7,947 nt of DNA, from the NCBI GenBank assembly GCA_035301025.1, contig DATGUV010000110.1, positions 1-7,947 of the forward strand. Reading direction: 5' to 3'. Made by a program: the position numbers and the translations under genes. The notes beneath the pieces are model-generated. The model made no database searches and was not told the DNA's origin. It was given only the letters and a program-made list of their open reading frames with translations. This document shows, piece after piece, positions 1 through 6,005 of this stretch (position 1 is its first letter; each line of letters opens with the position of its first letter). Source of the DNA: CALAMD01 sp035301025. Lineage in GTDB: Bacteria; Bacillota; Bacilli; Bacillales; Amphibacillaceae.

Positions 1-21
1 CTTTCTTCCGGTGAATTATGG
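1..21 (-). other. Short sequence downstream of ppaX
   Basis: These bases follow the ppaX stop codon on the minus strand. The last ten bases read CGGAAGAAAG, a purine-rich stretch that resembles a Shine-Dalgarno sequence. No terminator hairpin is seen before the window ends, so the operon may continue into another gene. In B. subtilis the next gene is the acetyltransferase yvoF, but nothing visible here proves that. Confidence 0.3.
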
Positions 22-651
22 TTATATTAGCTTTAGAACATCTCGCATATCTGCAAACATGTACGTCGGATTGTAGCTTTCTAAAAAATCTTTTCCTTTG
101 TGTGACCATTCTACCCCTGCAGTGCGAATTCCAGCATTATGCCCTGCTTCAATGTCTTGATAGTTATCTCCAACCATTAATGTAGATTCACGCTTCGCAT
201 CTAATAATCCCATTGCATGTACTACAGATTCAGGATGTGGCTTTGCGTGCTCAACATCATCAAAAGCAATTAAATGTTCAACATAAGGTGCTAACCCAGT
301 AAATGTAAGTCCATGTTTAGCTACACTATGCATTTTTGAAGTCACTACTGCAATTCGAACATCGGCTTCTTGCAATGCTTTTAATGTTTCCTTAACATGG
401 GGGAACACTTTGACATATCTATCATGATGTTCTATGTTGTGCTCCCGGTAGATTGTTACCATTTCCTCCACTCGATCAGGCAAGTAAGCTCTGAAGGTGT
501 CTACAAGTGGTGGTCCATTAAACGCCAACATTTCTTCATTGGTAAAAGCAAATCCAAATTGTTCGAATGTATGTGCAAAAGATGCTGCAATAAGTTTATT
601 TGTATCAATTAATGTGCCATCTAAATCAAATAGTACCGTGCGAATGTTCAT
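22..651 (-). CDS. ppaX: Pyrophosphatase PpaX (HAD family)
   Basis: PpaX is a cytoplasmic HAD-superfamily hydrolase that splits inorganic pyrophosphate. In B. subtilis its substrate is the PPi released when HPrK/P dephosphorylates HPr-Ser-P by phosphorolysis. The 209-aa product has all the HAD motifs: DLDGT at 9-13 with nucleophile D9 and acid/base D11, VTS at 103-105, K137 in AKPHP, and GDNYQDIEAG at 161-170 supplying the metal-binding acids. A helical cap domain lies at roughly 15-80. Length is close to the B. subtilis protein (about 216 aa). The ATG start lies 26 nt inside the end of the yvoD-like gene and is preceded by AAAGGAAAAG at good spacing, so translation is probably coupled. It is the last visible gene of the hprK cluster. 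A general phosphoglycolate-phosphatase-like HAD enzyme is the alternative, but the hprK context favours PpaX. Confidence 0.93.
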   Translation of the reverse strand: MNIRTVLFDLDGTLIDTNKLIAASFAHTFEQFGFAFTNEEMLAFNGPPLVDTFRAYLPDRVEEMVTIYREHNIEHHDRYVKVFPHVKETLKALQEADVRIAVVTSKMHSVAKHGLTFTGLAPYVEHLIAFDDVEHAKPHPESVVHAMGLLDAKRESTLMVGDNYQDIEAGHNAGIRTAGVEWSHKGKDFLESYNPTYMFADMRDVLKLI

Positions 652-1585
652 TCATCTTTTCCTTTCTTTTCTTTGCATCGATTCGATTCCAAACAAATGA
701 AACCGCTACTGTTAAAATTATTGCTGTTGTAAGTCGAATCAATAGTAAGGGCCATACAGGAATGCCTAGCGGAATGAAAACAACTGTATCTTCCACAACA
801 GCATGACATGCCACTAAAAATAACATGGCTAAGTACATATCTTTTTTCGATACACCATCTTCTTTTACTGCGTGGATCATTAACCCTGCCCCATAAGCAA
901 GACCAATGGTTAGTCCTGTAACTAGTGTCATGGATGTATTTCGACTAACACCTAATACCTTCGTCAAAGGCTCCAATCGGTTCGATAATGTTATTAAAAA
1001 TCCTTTTTCCCGTAGAAATTGCATAATAATCATTAAAAGAATAACGATAATAGCGAGCTGAATAATTGCACCAATTGCCTTTTTCAAACCAGCGAGGACA
1101 ATCATCCCCCAACTGTCTAATGCAACATCCTGCGTACCAATCATACCGTACTTCGCCATTTCAATTCCACCATTCCACGTTACATTTATAATCATAGCAG
1201 CAATAAGTGCTAAAGATACGCGAATGGCTGAAATAAGAAATCCATTGACTCCTACTTTTCCTGCAACAGTTGATTCAATAATTAAATTATGGGAAAAAGA
1301 GAGCATAACTGCCATAATGAATACTTCTTTAACGGTAAAATCAAAAGAAATGATTGCTGCGATTCCAGCAAATAAATTCAGTGCATTCCCAAGAACTAAC
1401 GGAACAGCCGCTTCTCCTGGGAGTCCAATCATCTCCATCATTGGACGTAAAAAGTCAATGATCCATGGAAGTACTGGTGTATGTTGTAAAATCGTTACAA
1501 GCAGTGTGATGGGGAAGATAACCTTCCCCAATGTCCATGTAACGTTTATTCCTTGATGTAATCCGCGCTTTAAAATTCCATTCAC
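626..1585 (-). CDS. yvoD: YvoD-like nucleoside-recognition (gate) domain membrane protein
   Basis: This is an integral membrane protein of 319 aa, matching B. subtilis YvoD in size and place (between lgt and ppaX). It looks like a tandem pair of 'nucleoside recognition'/gate domains, the fold also found in FeoB and SpmA/SpmB; its substrate is unknown. About eight hydrophobic segments are seen (for example 22-40, 60-80, 86-105, 115-135, 160-190, 218-238, 249-270, 276-300), then a basic tail. Two similar halves are visible: one runs from LRPMMEMIG (46-54) to SHNLIIEST (98-106), the other from LEPLTKVLG (204-212) to CHAVVEDT (260-267). Each ends in a His followed by an acidic residue 4-5 positions on. 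The start is GTG because a TGA lies two codons upstream in frame; the Shine-Dalgarno is weak (AAGTGA, 7 nt away). The 3' end overlaps ppaX by 26 nt. Confidence 0.85.
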   Translation of the reverse strand: MNGILKRGLHQGINVTWTLGKVIFPITLLVTILQHTPVLPWIIDFLRPMMEMIGLPGEAAVPLVLGNALNLFAGIAAIISFDFTVKEVFIMAVMLSFSHNLIIESTVAGKVGVNGFLISAIRVSLALIAAMIINVTWNGGIEMAKYGMIGTQDVALDSWGMIVLAGLKKAIGAIIQLAIIVILLMIIMQFLREKGFLITLSNRLEPLTKVLGVSRNTSMTLVTGLTIGLAYGAGLMIHAVKEDGVSKKDMYLAMLFLVACHAVVEDTVVFIPLGIPVWPLLLIRLTTAIILTVAVSFVWNRIDAKKRKEKMNEHSHGTI

Positions 1586-1611
1586 TGATCATTCACTTAC
1601 TTTCATGATGT

Positions 1612-2457
1612 TTATTTATTCTTGGTAGGTACTTTTTTACCGTTGTAATAACGATCTGCTTTTCCAGAAACTTTCCGATAAATCATTAGTCCAATTGCTC
1701 CAACAATTAACAGAATGGAAAGAGCTCTTGCTGCTTGTAAGGTTGTGCCAAATACGTATAAACTATCTGTACGCATTTCTTCGATGAAAAAGCGTCCAAC
1801 AGAATACGTCCATACATATGTTAGGAAAATGACACCACGTAATGGATTGTATTTACGTAATAAGAGCAATCCTATAAATATCAGGACATTCCAAACAGAC
1901 TCATATAAAAATGTTGGATGGTACATAACCCCATCAATACACATTTGGTTCGTAATAAAATCCGGTACGTACTGTAAGAAATTATTATATGCTGCTTCTG
2001 AAACAGGTCCACCATGTGCCTCTTGGTTCATGAAGTTTCCCCAACGACCAATGGCTTGTCCTAAAATTAAACTCGGCGCAATAATATCTGCCAGTTGCCA
2101 AAATGAAATTTTACGAATTCTTGTATACACAATGGCTGTTAACACAGAACCAATGAGTGCTCCGTGAATGGCAATTCCGCCTTCCCACACAGCGAATATT
2201 TTCCAAAATGGCTGATGAATATATTGATCTGCTTCCATAATAACGTAATATATGCGAGCAGATAAAATAGCAATTGGAATGGCAAATACTAGAAAATCAA
2301 TAATCATATCTTTATGAAGCCCTAATCGATCTGCCTCTTTAGTGGCAATGTAGAGTCCAAGTAATACACCTGAAGCGATAATAAGTCCATACCAATAAAT
2401 CGGCAGGGAACCAATTTGGATAAATATCCGATCAAGTGGTTCTGCGGTACATGTCAT
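1612..2457 (-). CDS. lgt: Prolipoprotein diacylglyceryl transferase Lgt
   Basis: Lgt transfers diacylglycerol from phosphatidylglycerol to the lipobox cysteine of prolipoproteins, the first step of lipoprotein maturation, in the cytoplasmic membrane. The 281-aa product has the typical multi-helix layout and family motifs in order: PIYWYGLIIASG at 19-30, GGIAIHGALIG at 93-103 with conserved H98, the signature GRWGNFMNQEAHG at 137-149 (R138, N141, N144), HPTFLYES at 180-187, and GRFFIEEMRTD at 221-231 (R222, E226, R229). The C-terminal helix at about 243-262 is followed by a lysine-rich tail, expected on the cytoplasmic side. Length is normal for Bacillaceae Lgt. The ATG is 3 nt after the hprK stop and its Shine-Dalgarno GGAAGGA lies inside the last hprK codons, so the two genes are translationally coupled. 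All key residues are present and identification is secure. Confidence 0.97.
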   Translation of the reverse strand: MTCTAEPLDRIFIQIGSLPIYWYGLIIASGVLLGLYIATKEADRLGLHKDMIIDFLVFAIPIAILSARIYYVIMEADQYIHQPFWKIFAVWEGGIAIHGALIGSVLTAIVYTRIRKISFWQLADIIAPSLILGQAIGRWGNFMNQEAHGGPVSEAAYNNFLQYVPDFITNQMCIDGVMYHPTFLYESVWNVLIFIGLLLLRKYNPLRGVIFLTYVWTYSVGRFFIEEMRTDSLYVFGTTLQAARALSILLIVGAIGLMIYRKVSGKADRYYNGKKVPTKNK

Positions 2458-2460
2458 AAA

Positions 2461-3405
2461 TTATCTTCCTTCCATCGGGTTGTTCTTTTCTTGTTCGATC
2501 ATTGTTGATAGTCGATCTGCAAATTCAGCTGCAGCATTAATACCAAGGCTCTTTTGTCTAAAATTCATTGCAGCTACTTCGATGATGACTGCTAAATTTT
2601 GTCCAGGTCGAACTGGAATAGTGCCTGTTGGAATGGGAACATCCATAATTTCAGTAGTATATTCATCGATGCCTAAGCGGTCATATTCCTTTTGTCCATC
2701 CCATTCCTCTATATGAACCATGAATGCTATGCGTTTTTCCTCTAACACAGAGCCGGCTCCAAAAAGCGTTTTTACATTGACGATTCCAACACCACGAATT
2801 TCTAATAAGTGTTGAATGAGTGTCGGGGAACTTCCTATTAAACGTTCGTTATCCGTTCGACGAATATCCACTCGATCATCTGCAACGAGTCTATGTCCTC
2901 TTTTTACTAATTCTAGAGCAACCTCACTTTTTCCAATTCCACTTTTTCCTCGAATCAGTACTCCTACCCCGTAAATATCGAGCAATACTCCATGTTCTGA
3001 TGTTGTTGGAGCTAATTCTGCTTCTAAGTAATTTGTTAACGTACTCATCAATCGAGTGGTTGACTGAGTTGACTGCATCAGTGACACATGCTGTTCATTT
3101 GCAATATCAATCATTTCACGAGGGATGACAGGATCATGCGTGACAATTATCCCTGGAGTAGAAGACGCGCATATTTTCTTAAAACGCTCTTCTCGTTCTT
3201 GCTGTGTTAATTGATTGAAAAAGGTCATTTCTTGTCTACCGATAAATTGAATCCGCTCTTCATGGTAATGTTCAAAATGACCCGCAAATTGCAGGCCTGG
3301 ACGAGATATATCACTTGTTGTAACTTCCCGATGAAGACCCTCTGCTCCAGCAATAAGCTTTAGTTGTGCATATTTTATAATTTGACTGATTTGTATAGCT
3401 GACAT
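2461..3405 (-). CDS. hprK: HPr kinase/phosphorylase HPrK/P
   Basis: HPrK/P phosphorylates HPr (and Crh where present) on Ser46 using ATP or PPi, and removes the phosphate by phosphorolysis, yielding PPi. HPr-Ser-P is the CcpA co-repressor, so this is the sensor enzyme of carbon catabolite repression in the cytoplasm. The 314-aa product has the family layout: an N-terminal domain (about 1-128) and a catalytic P-loop domain. Visible motifs are H138 (EHG, general base region), Walker A GKSGIGKS at 153-160, ADDR at 176-179, the HPrK signature LEIRGVG at 201-207 and the IPVRPGQN loop at 263-270, tied to phosphorylase activity. Length matches the family (about 310 aa). It has its own extended -10 promoter and a GGGGGGA Shine-Dalgarno 9 nt before ATG. 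It is followed by lgt, the yvoD-like gene and ppaX; PpaX consumes its PPi product. Confidence 0.97.
   Translation of the reverse strand: MSAIQISQIIKYAQLKLIAGAEGLHREVTTSDISRPGLQFAGHFEHYHEERIQFIGRQEMTFFNQLTQQEREERFKKICASSTPGIIVTHDPVIPREMIDIANEQHVSLMQSTQSTTRLMSTLTNYLEAELAPTTSEHGVLLDIYGVGVLIRGKSGIGKSEVALELVKRGHRLVADDRVDIRRTDNERLIGSSPTLIQHLLEIRGVGIVNVKTLFGAGSVLEEKRIAFMVHIEEWDGQKEYDRLGIDEYTTEIMDVPIPTGTIPVRPGQNLAVIIEVAAMNFRQKSLGINAAAEFADRLSTMIEQEKNNPMEGR
2467..2473 (-). promoter_or_regulatory. lgt Shine-Dalgarno inside the hprK 3' end
   Basis: GGAAGGA on the minus strand encodes part of the final Glu-Gly-Arg of HPrK and sits 9 nt before the lgt ATG. Ribosomes finishing hprK would pass directly over it, which points to translational coupling of lgt to hprK. 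Confidence 0.7.
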
Positions 3406-3414
3406 CTGCTATTT

Positions 3415-3420
3415 CCCCCC
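3415..3420 (-). promoter_or_regulatory. hprK Shine-Dalgarno
   Basis: A run of six G followed by AAATAGCAG precedes the hprK ATG, placing the G-run 9 nt from the start codon. It fixes the HprK start at 3405, and the resulting N-terminus aligns in length with known HPrK proteins. Confidence 0.7.
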
Positions 3421-3446
3421 GATACACGTACAAAACCTGTTTTTTT

Positions 3447-3455
3447 ATTGTAGCA
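3447..3455 (-). promoter_or_regulatory. Extended -10 promoter for hprK operon
   Basis: The minus strand reads TGC-TACAAT, an extended -10 element (TGN plus a -10 hexamer with five of six consensus bases). No good -35 sits 17 nt upstream; a GTGACA is only 13 nt away (3466-3471). Transcription would begin near 3440, giving a leader of about 35 nt with the G-rich ribosome site. This promoter lets hprK-lgt-yvoD-ppaX be expressed independently of glpK. Identified by eye only. Confidence 0.55.
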
Positions 3456-3565
3456 TATTAGTGTATGTCACGTCTGTTAATTACTCTTGATGATGGGTTT
3501 GTATGCTAGAGCAACTTCCTTACACTTTTTGTTTTAAAACACGAATTAAAAAGTTCATATATGCA

Positions 3566-5059
3566 TTAGATAAATGTCCTCGTAGACGCTACAGCTTGTT
3601 TCCAACCACTACACAAAGTTTCTCTTTCTTCAGAGTCCATCTTCGTTTGAAACGTATGATCCGATTGCCACAACTGAGACAATTCCTCTTTATCTTTCCA
3701 AAAACCTATCGCTAAACCAGCTAAATATGCAGCACCTAAAGCTGTTGTTTCTTCTATTTTTGCACGCTCCACGTGGGTTTGTAATAAATCGCTTTGAAAT
3801 TGCATTAAAAAGTTGTTCCTAACAGCACCACCGTCTACACGCAATGTGCGTAACGGTAAATTCGCATCCTTCATCATTGCTTCTAGTACGTCTTTCGTTT
3901 GATATGCGATGGACTCTAACGTTGCACGGGTAATGTGTGCCTGAGTTGTCCCACGTGTAAGTCCTAATAAGGAACCTCGTGCTTGGCTATCCCAATATGG
4001 ACTTCCTAAGCCAACAAATGCAGGTACCATATATACACCATCAGTACTCGTAACAGATGTCGCTAATGCTTCACTTTCCTCAGCAGAATCTATAATTTGA
4101 AGACCATCTCTTAGCCACTGAACAGCTGATCCAGCAGTAAAAATGCTACCTTCCAGAGCATATTCTACTTTTCCATCCAGTCCCCAAGCAATGGTCGTTA
4201 ATAATCCATGTTCTGAATAGACAGGCTTTTCTCCCGTATGCATGAGTAAAAAACATCCCGTTCCATATGTGTTTTTTGCCATTCCTTTATCAAAGCAAGC
4301 TTGGCCAAATAAGGCAGCTTGCTGATCTCCTGCAATTCCCGCAATCGGTATTTCTTCACCGAAGAAATGATATGAAGCCGTATGTGCATAAATTTCTGAT
4401 GATGAACATACCTTTGGTAACATCGCTCGTGGAACAGTTAAGATATCACATAATTCCTCATCCCAACATAATTCATGAATGTTATACAAAAGTGTTCGTG
4501 AAGCATTTGTATGATCTGTTACATGCGTAGTATCACCCGATAATTTATAAATGAGCCAAGAATCGATTGTGCCAAACATGATATCCCCATTTTCAGCTTT
4601 CTCAAGGGCGCCGTCAACATTGTCTAGTATCCACTTTACTTTCGTCCCACTAAAGTATGGATCAATAAGTAATCCTGTTTTATGTCGGAATAACTCTTCA
4701 TGTCCAGCAGCACGCAACTCTTCACAGATATCCTCCGTTTGGCGAGATTGCCAAACAATCGCTCGGTAAATTGGTTTTCCCGTTTGTTTATCCCAAAGGA
4801 CTGTTGTTTCTCGTTGATTTGTAATTCCAATTCCTGCTACTTGACTTGGGTGAACATCTCCTTTTCTAAGAACATCTGCAATACAGGCCAACATAGACGT
4901 CCAAATTTCATTCGCGTCATGTTCCACCCAACCAGGTGATGGGAAAAATTGTTCAAATTCCTTCTGTCCCACCGCTACAATCTCTCCAGCGTCATTAAAT
5001 AAAATTGCTCTTGAACTTGTCGTTCCTTGATCCAATGATAAAATATATTCTTTCTGCAT
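3566..5059 (-). CDS. glpK: Glycerol kinase GlpK
   Basis: GlpK phosphorylates glycerol with ATP to sn-glycerol 3-phosphate in the cytoplasm, the entry step of glycerol catabolism and a source of lipid precursor. The 497-aa product is full length for the FGGY kinase family. Seen: N-terminal phosphate-binding DQGTTSSRA at 10-18; glycerol contacts R83 and E84 (NQRETT), Y135 and catalytic D245 (AGDQQAALFGQ); NTYGTGCF at 263-270; and the second FGGY signature region GGAVRNNFLMQ at 410-420. H231 in YHFFG matches the histidine phosphorylated by HPr in Firmicutes (His230 in B. subtilis, His232 in Enterococcus casseliflavus), so activation by PTS phosphotransfer is expected. The ATG has a strong GAGGTG site 5 nt upstream and a sigma-A-like promoter. 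No glpF, glpD or glpP is adjacent, and no terminator is evident before hprK. Confidence 0.97.
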   Translation of the reverse strand: MQKEYILSLDQGTTSSRAILFNDAGEIVAVGQKEFEQFFPSPGWVEHDANEIWTSMLACIADVLRKGDVHPSQVAGIGITNQRETTVLWDKQTGKPIYRAIVWQSRQTEDICEELRAAGHEELFRHKTGLLIDPYFSGTKVKWILDNVDGALEKAENGDIMFGTIDSWLIYKLSGDTTHVTDHTNASRTLLYNIHELCWDEELCDILTVPRAMLPKVCSSSEIYAHTASYHFFGEEIPIAGIAGDQQAALFGQACFDKGMAKNTYGTGCFLLMHTGEKPVYSEHGLLTTIAWGLDGKVEYALEGSIFTAGSAVQWLRDGLQIIDSAEESEALATSVTSTDGVYMVPAFVGLGSPYWDSQARGSLLGLTRGTTQAHITRATLESIAYQTKDVLEAMMKDANLPLRTLRVDGGAVRNNFLMQFQSDLLQTHVERAKIEETTALGAAYLAGLAIGFWKDKEELSQLWQSDHTFQTKMDSEERETLCSGWKQAVASTRTFI

Positions 5060-5064
5060 TCTTT

Positions 5065-5070
5065 CACCTC
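5065..5070 (-). promoter_or_regulatory. glpK Shine-Dalgarno
   Basis: GAGGTG followed by AAAGA and then ATG gives a strong ribosome site and supports the glpK start at 5059. Confidence 0.75.
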
Positions 5071-5117
5071 ATTTAAGGAATTAACCAGCACAATAACGTA
5101 CTCTTCCATTATGATTT

Positions 5118-5146
5118 ATCCTAGCGAAGGATGCCATTCAAGTCAA
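5118..5146 (-). promoter_or_regulatory. Sigma-A promoter for glpK
   Basis: The -35 is TTGACT (5146-5141) and the -10 is TAGGAT (5123-5118), with the ideal 17-nt spacer. Transcription would start near 5111, leaving about 50 nt of leader. A small inverted repeat, ATCCT/AGGAT (5118-5122 and 5128-5132), overlaps the -10 and could be an operator, but it is short. No convincing cre box was found. With this start the long inverted repeat at 5213-5276 lies upstream of the promoter and outside the transcript. Assigned by eye. Confidence 0.6.
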
Positions 5147-5212
5147 CAGGTTCAATCTTCTCCTCAAGTCTCGTAGTCAAAGCAAAGTACATACACAAAA
5201 TAATCAAAATTA

Positions 5213-5276
5213 GCTATTTGAATACAACACGTAGATTCAAGCGCCTGAACGGAACTACATGTTGTATTCAAATAGC
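5213..5276. repeat. Long inverted repeat between yvlD and glpK
   Basis: Two 22-nt arms (5213-5234 and 5255-5276) are complementary at 21 of 22 positions around a 20-nt centre, which itself holds a small TTCA/TGAA inverted repeat. Read as minus-strand RNA, the one mismatch becomes a U-G pair, so the whole 22-bp stem pairs; as plus-strand RNA it is a C-A mismatch. The stem is AT-rich. The following minus-strand bases are only loosely U-rich (TAATTTTGATTATTTTG), so it is not a textbook terminator. It lies between the yvlD terminator and the glpK promoter. It could be a second terminator or attenuator, a regulator-binding palindrome, or one copy of a dispersed repeat. Confidence 0.8.
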
Positions 5277-5322
5277 ATAAAATACGTAAGATGAAATTCA
5301 TTCATATGTTCAAAAACTTCAT

Positions 5323-5354
5323 AAAAAGAGAGATGCAAGTAGCATCTCCTTTTT
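5323..5354 (-). terminator. Intrinsic terminator of pspC-yvlD unit
   Basis: On the minus strand GGAGATGC-TACTT-GCATCTC forms a stem with a 5-nt loop. It is extended by an A-run on the 5' side pairing with the T-run on the 3' side, ending in TTTTT. The 5' A-run begins inside the yvlD stop codon. Because A and T runs flank both sides, the structure could also stop plus-strand transcripts, although no plus-strand gene is present. Confidence 0.85.
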
Positions 5355-5706
5355 ATCGAATAGAACGTACTGCACTATTTAAGACCATCGTAATAATAGA
5401 GATTAAGATGGATGCAACAATTGCAAGTCCAAAAGAATCAATTTGGAAACCTTCTAGGAAGTTTTCTGTGAGCATTAATACACCTGCATTAATAACGAGT
5501 AAAAACAACCCGAAACTTAAAATTGTAATTGGGAGCGTTAAAATGATTAATAAAGGTTTCACGAGAACATTCAAAATAGATAAAATAAACCCTGCAAGTA
5601 AAGCTGTTTGAAAGTCTTCCATGTAAATTGAATCAAATATTTGCGCTACTGTAATTAGGGCTAAGGCGTTTAATACGACTGAGATTGCCCAACGAACGAG
5701 TAACAT
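5353..5706 (-). CDS. yvlD: YvlD-like phage holin family (DUF360) membrane protein
   Basis: This small integral membrane protein (117 aa) belongs to the family labelled 'phage holin family 4' in domain databases. Chromosomal members such as B. subtilis YvlD are not phage genes, and their function is not established. Four hydrophobic helices are visible at about 4-24, 33-54, 56-80 and 92-113. The family core LNVLVKPLLIILTLPITIL lies at 45-63, with a conserved K50-P51 and L58-P59. The ATG directly abuts the pspC stop codon (TAAATG), and purine-rich AAGGGACGGTG within the pspC end may serve as ribosome site, so the two genes are very likely co-translated. In B. subtilis the yvlABCD operon is induced in the SigW cell-envelope stress response; only the C and D parts are present here. 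The terminator starts at its stop codon. Confidence 0.88.
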   Translation of the reverse strand: MLLVRWAISVVLNALALITVAQIFDSIYMEDFQTALLAGFILSILNVLVKPLLIILTLPITILSFGLFLLVINAGVLMLTENFLEGFQIDSFGLAIVASILISIITMVLNSAVRSIR

Positions 5707-5901
5707 TTAACGCACCGTCCCTTCGTTTGGAATAATAATACAAGCAATTAAATAAAGTAATAAACACGTACCAAAGGAGAAGATTACCGCGATTAAAAAT
5801 CCAGCTCGGACTAAAAATGAATCCAAACTGAAAAATGCTGCAATTCCTCCAAGAACACCCGCAATATATCGGTCACTTCTTGAGCGGTATAACTTTTGCA
5901 T
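5707..5901 (-). CDS. yvlC: PspC-domain protein (YvlC-like)
   Basis: A 64-aa PspC-domain membrane protein, the size of stand-alone Bacillus PspC/YvlC proteins. PspC proteins take part in envelope-stress responses; in B. subtilis YvlC belongs to a SigW-controlled operon. Domain hallmarks are GVLGGIAAFF at 15-24, the LDSFLVR turn at 26-32, a hydrophobic segment at about 34-57 and the closing LLLYLIACIIIP at 47-58. The usual tryptophan in the family's 'LIAW-IIP' ending is cysteine here (C54). A basic N-terminus (KLYRSRSDR) precedes the domain. The ATG follows a perfect AGGAGG at 8-nt spacing. There is no yvlA or yvlB partner upstream; the gene before it is bshB2. It overlaps functionally with yvlD, starting immediately after its stop. 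Confidence 0.9.
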   Translation of the reverse strand: MQKLYRSRSDRYIAGVLGGIAAFFSLDSFLVRAGFLIAVIFSFGTCLLLYLIACIIIPNEGTVR

Positions 5902-5909
5902 ATTTAAAG

Positions 5910-5915
5910 CCTCCT
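5910..5915 (-). promoter_or_regulatory. pspC Shine-Dalgarno
   Basis: AGGAGG, fully complementary to the 16S 3' end, sits 8 nt before the ATG at 5901. It marks the true start of this small gene and the beginning of a translation unit separate from bshB2. Confidence 0.8.
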
Positions 5916-5930
5916 AGGTTTTCATAGATC

Positions 5931-5958
5931 AAGATACACTTTTTTACTATCCATTCAA
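5931..5958 (-). promoter_or_regulatory. Possible sigma-A promoter for pspC-yvlD
   Basis: TTGAAT (5958-5953) and TATCTT (5936-5931) are separated by 16 nt, four of six consensus bases in the -10. Initiation near 5924 would leave about 23 nt before the ATG, including the AGGAGG. A perfect TATAAT at 6003-5998 is a rival -10 but lacks a good -35. I found no SigW-type TGAAAC/CGTA pair at proper spacing. Confidence 0.4.
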
Positions 5959-6005
5959 TAAGAATATGAAAGTATCTTTACTATATGCGTGTTTTTCATT
6001 ATAAA

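Noticed and set aside
1715..2167. 150-codon open frame on the plus strand
   Set aside because: It lies wholly opposite lgt, whose motifs are intact. It has no ribosome site or recognisable domain, so it is a shadow frame.
2820..3128. 102-codon plus-strand open frame
   Set aside because: It is antisense to the catalytic core of hprK and shows a low-complexity hydrophobic composition; nothing supports expression.
3531..3540. Perfect 10-bp palindrome GTTTTAAAAC downstream of glpK as a terminator
   Set aside because: It has only A/T pairs apart from the ends and no loop, so it would not form a stable hairpin.
5213..5276. Insertion sequence or MITE ends
   Set aside because: No transposase and no flanking target-site duplication could be seen, and the space between the arms is only 20 nt. 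It is kept as an unexplained inverted repeat instead.
5291..5611. 106-codon plus-strand frame starting in the intergenic region
   Set aside because: It runs through the terminator and then antisense to yvlD, which has a clear family match. No ribosome site precedes it.
5353..5706. Prophage remnant suggested by the 'phage holin' family name
   Set aside because: The gene is a standard chromosomal YvlD homologue paired with pspC. No endolysin or other phage gene is nearby.
5931..5978. Inverted repeat AAGATAC/GTATCTT between bshB2 and pspC as a terminator
   Set aside because: The arms are 7 bp with a 34-nt loop and no U-tract, which is too weak to call.
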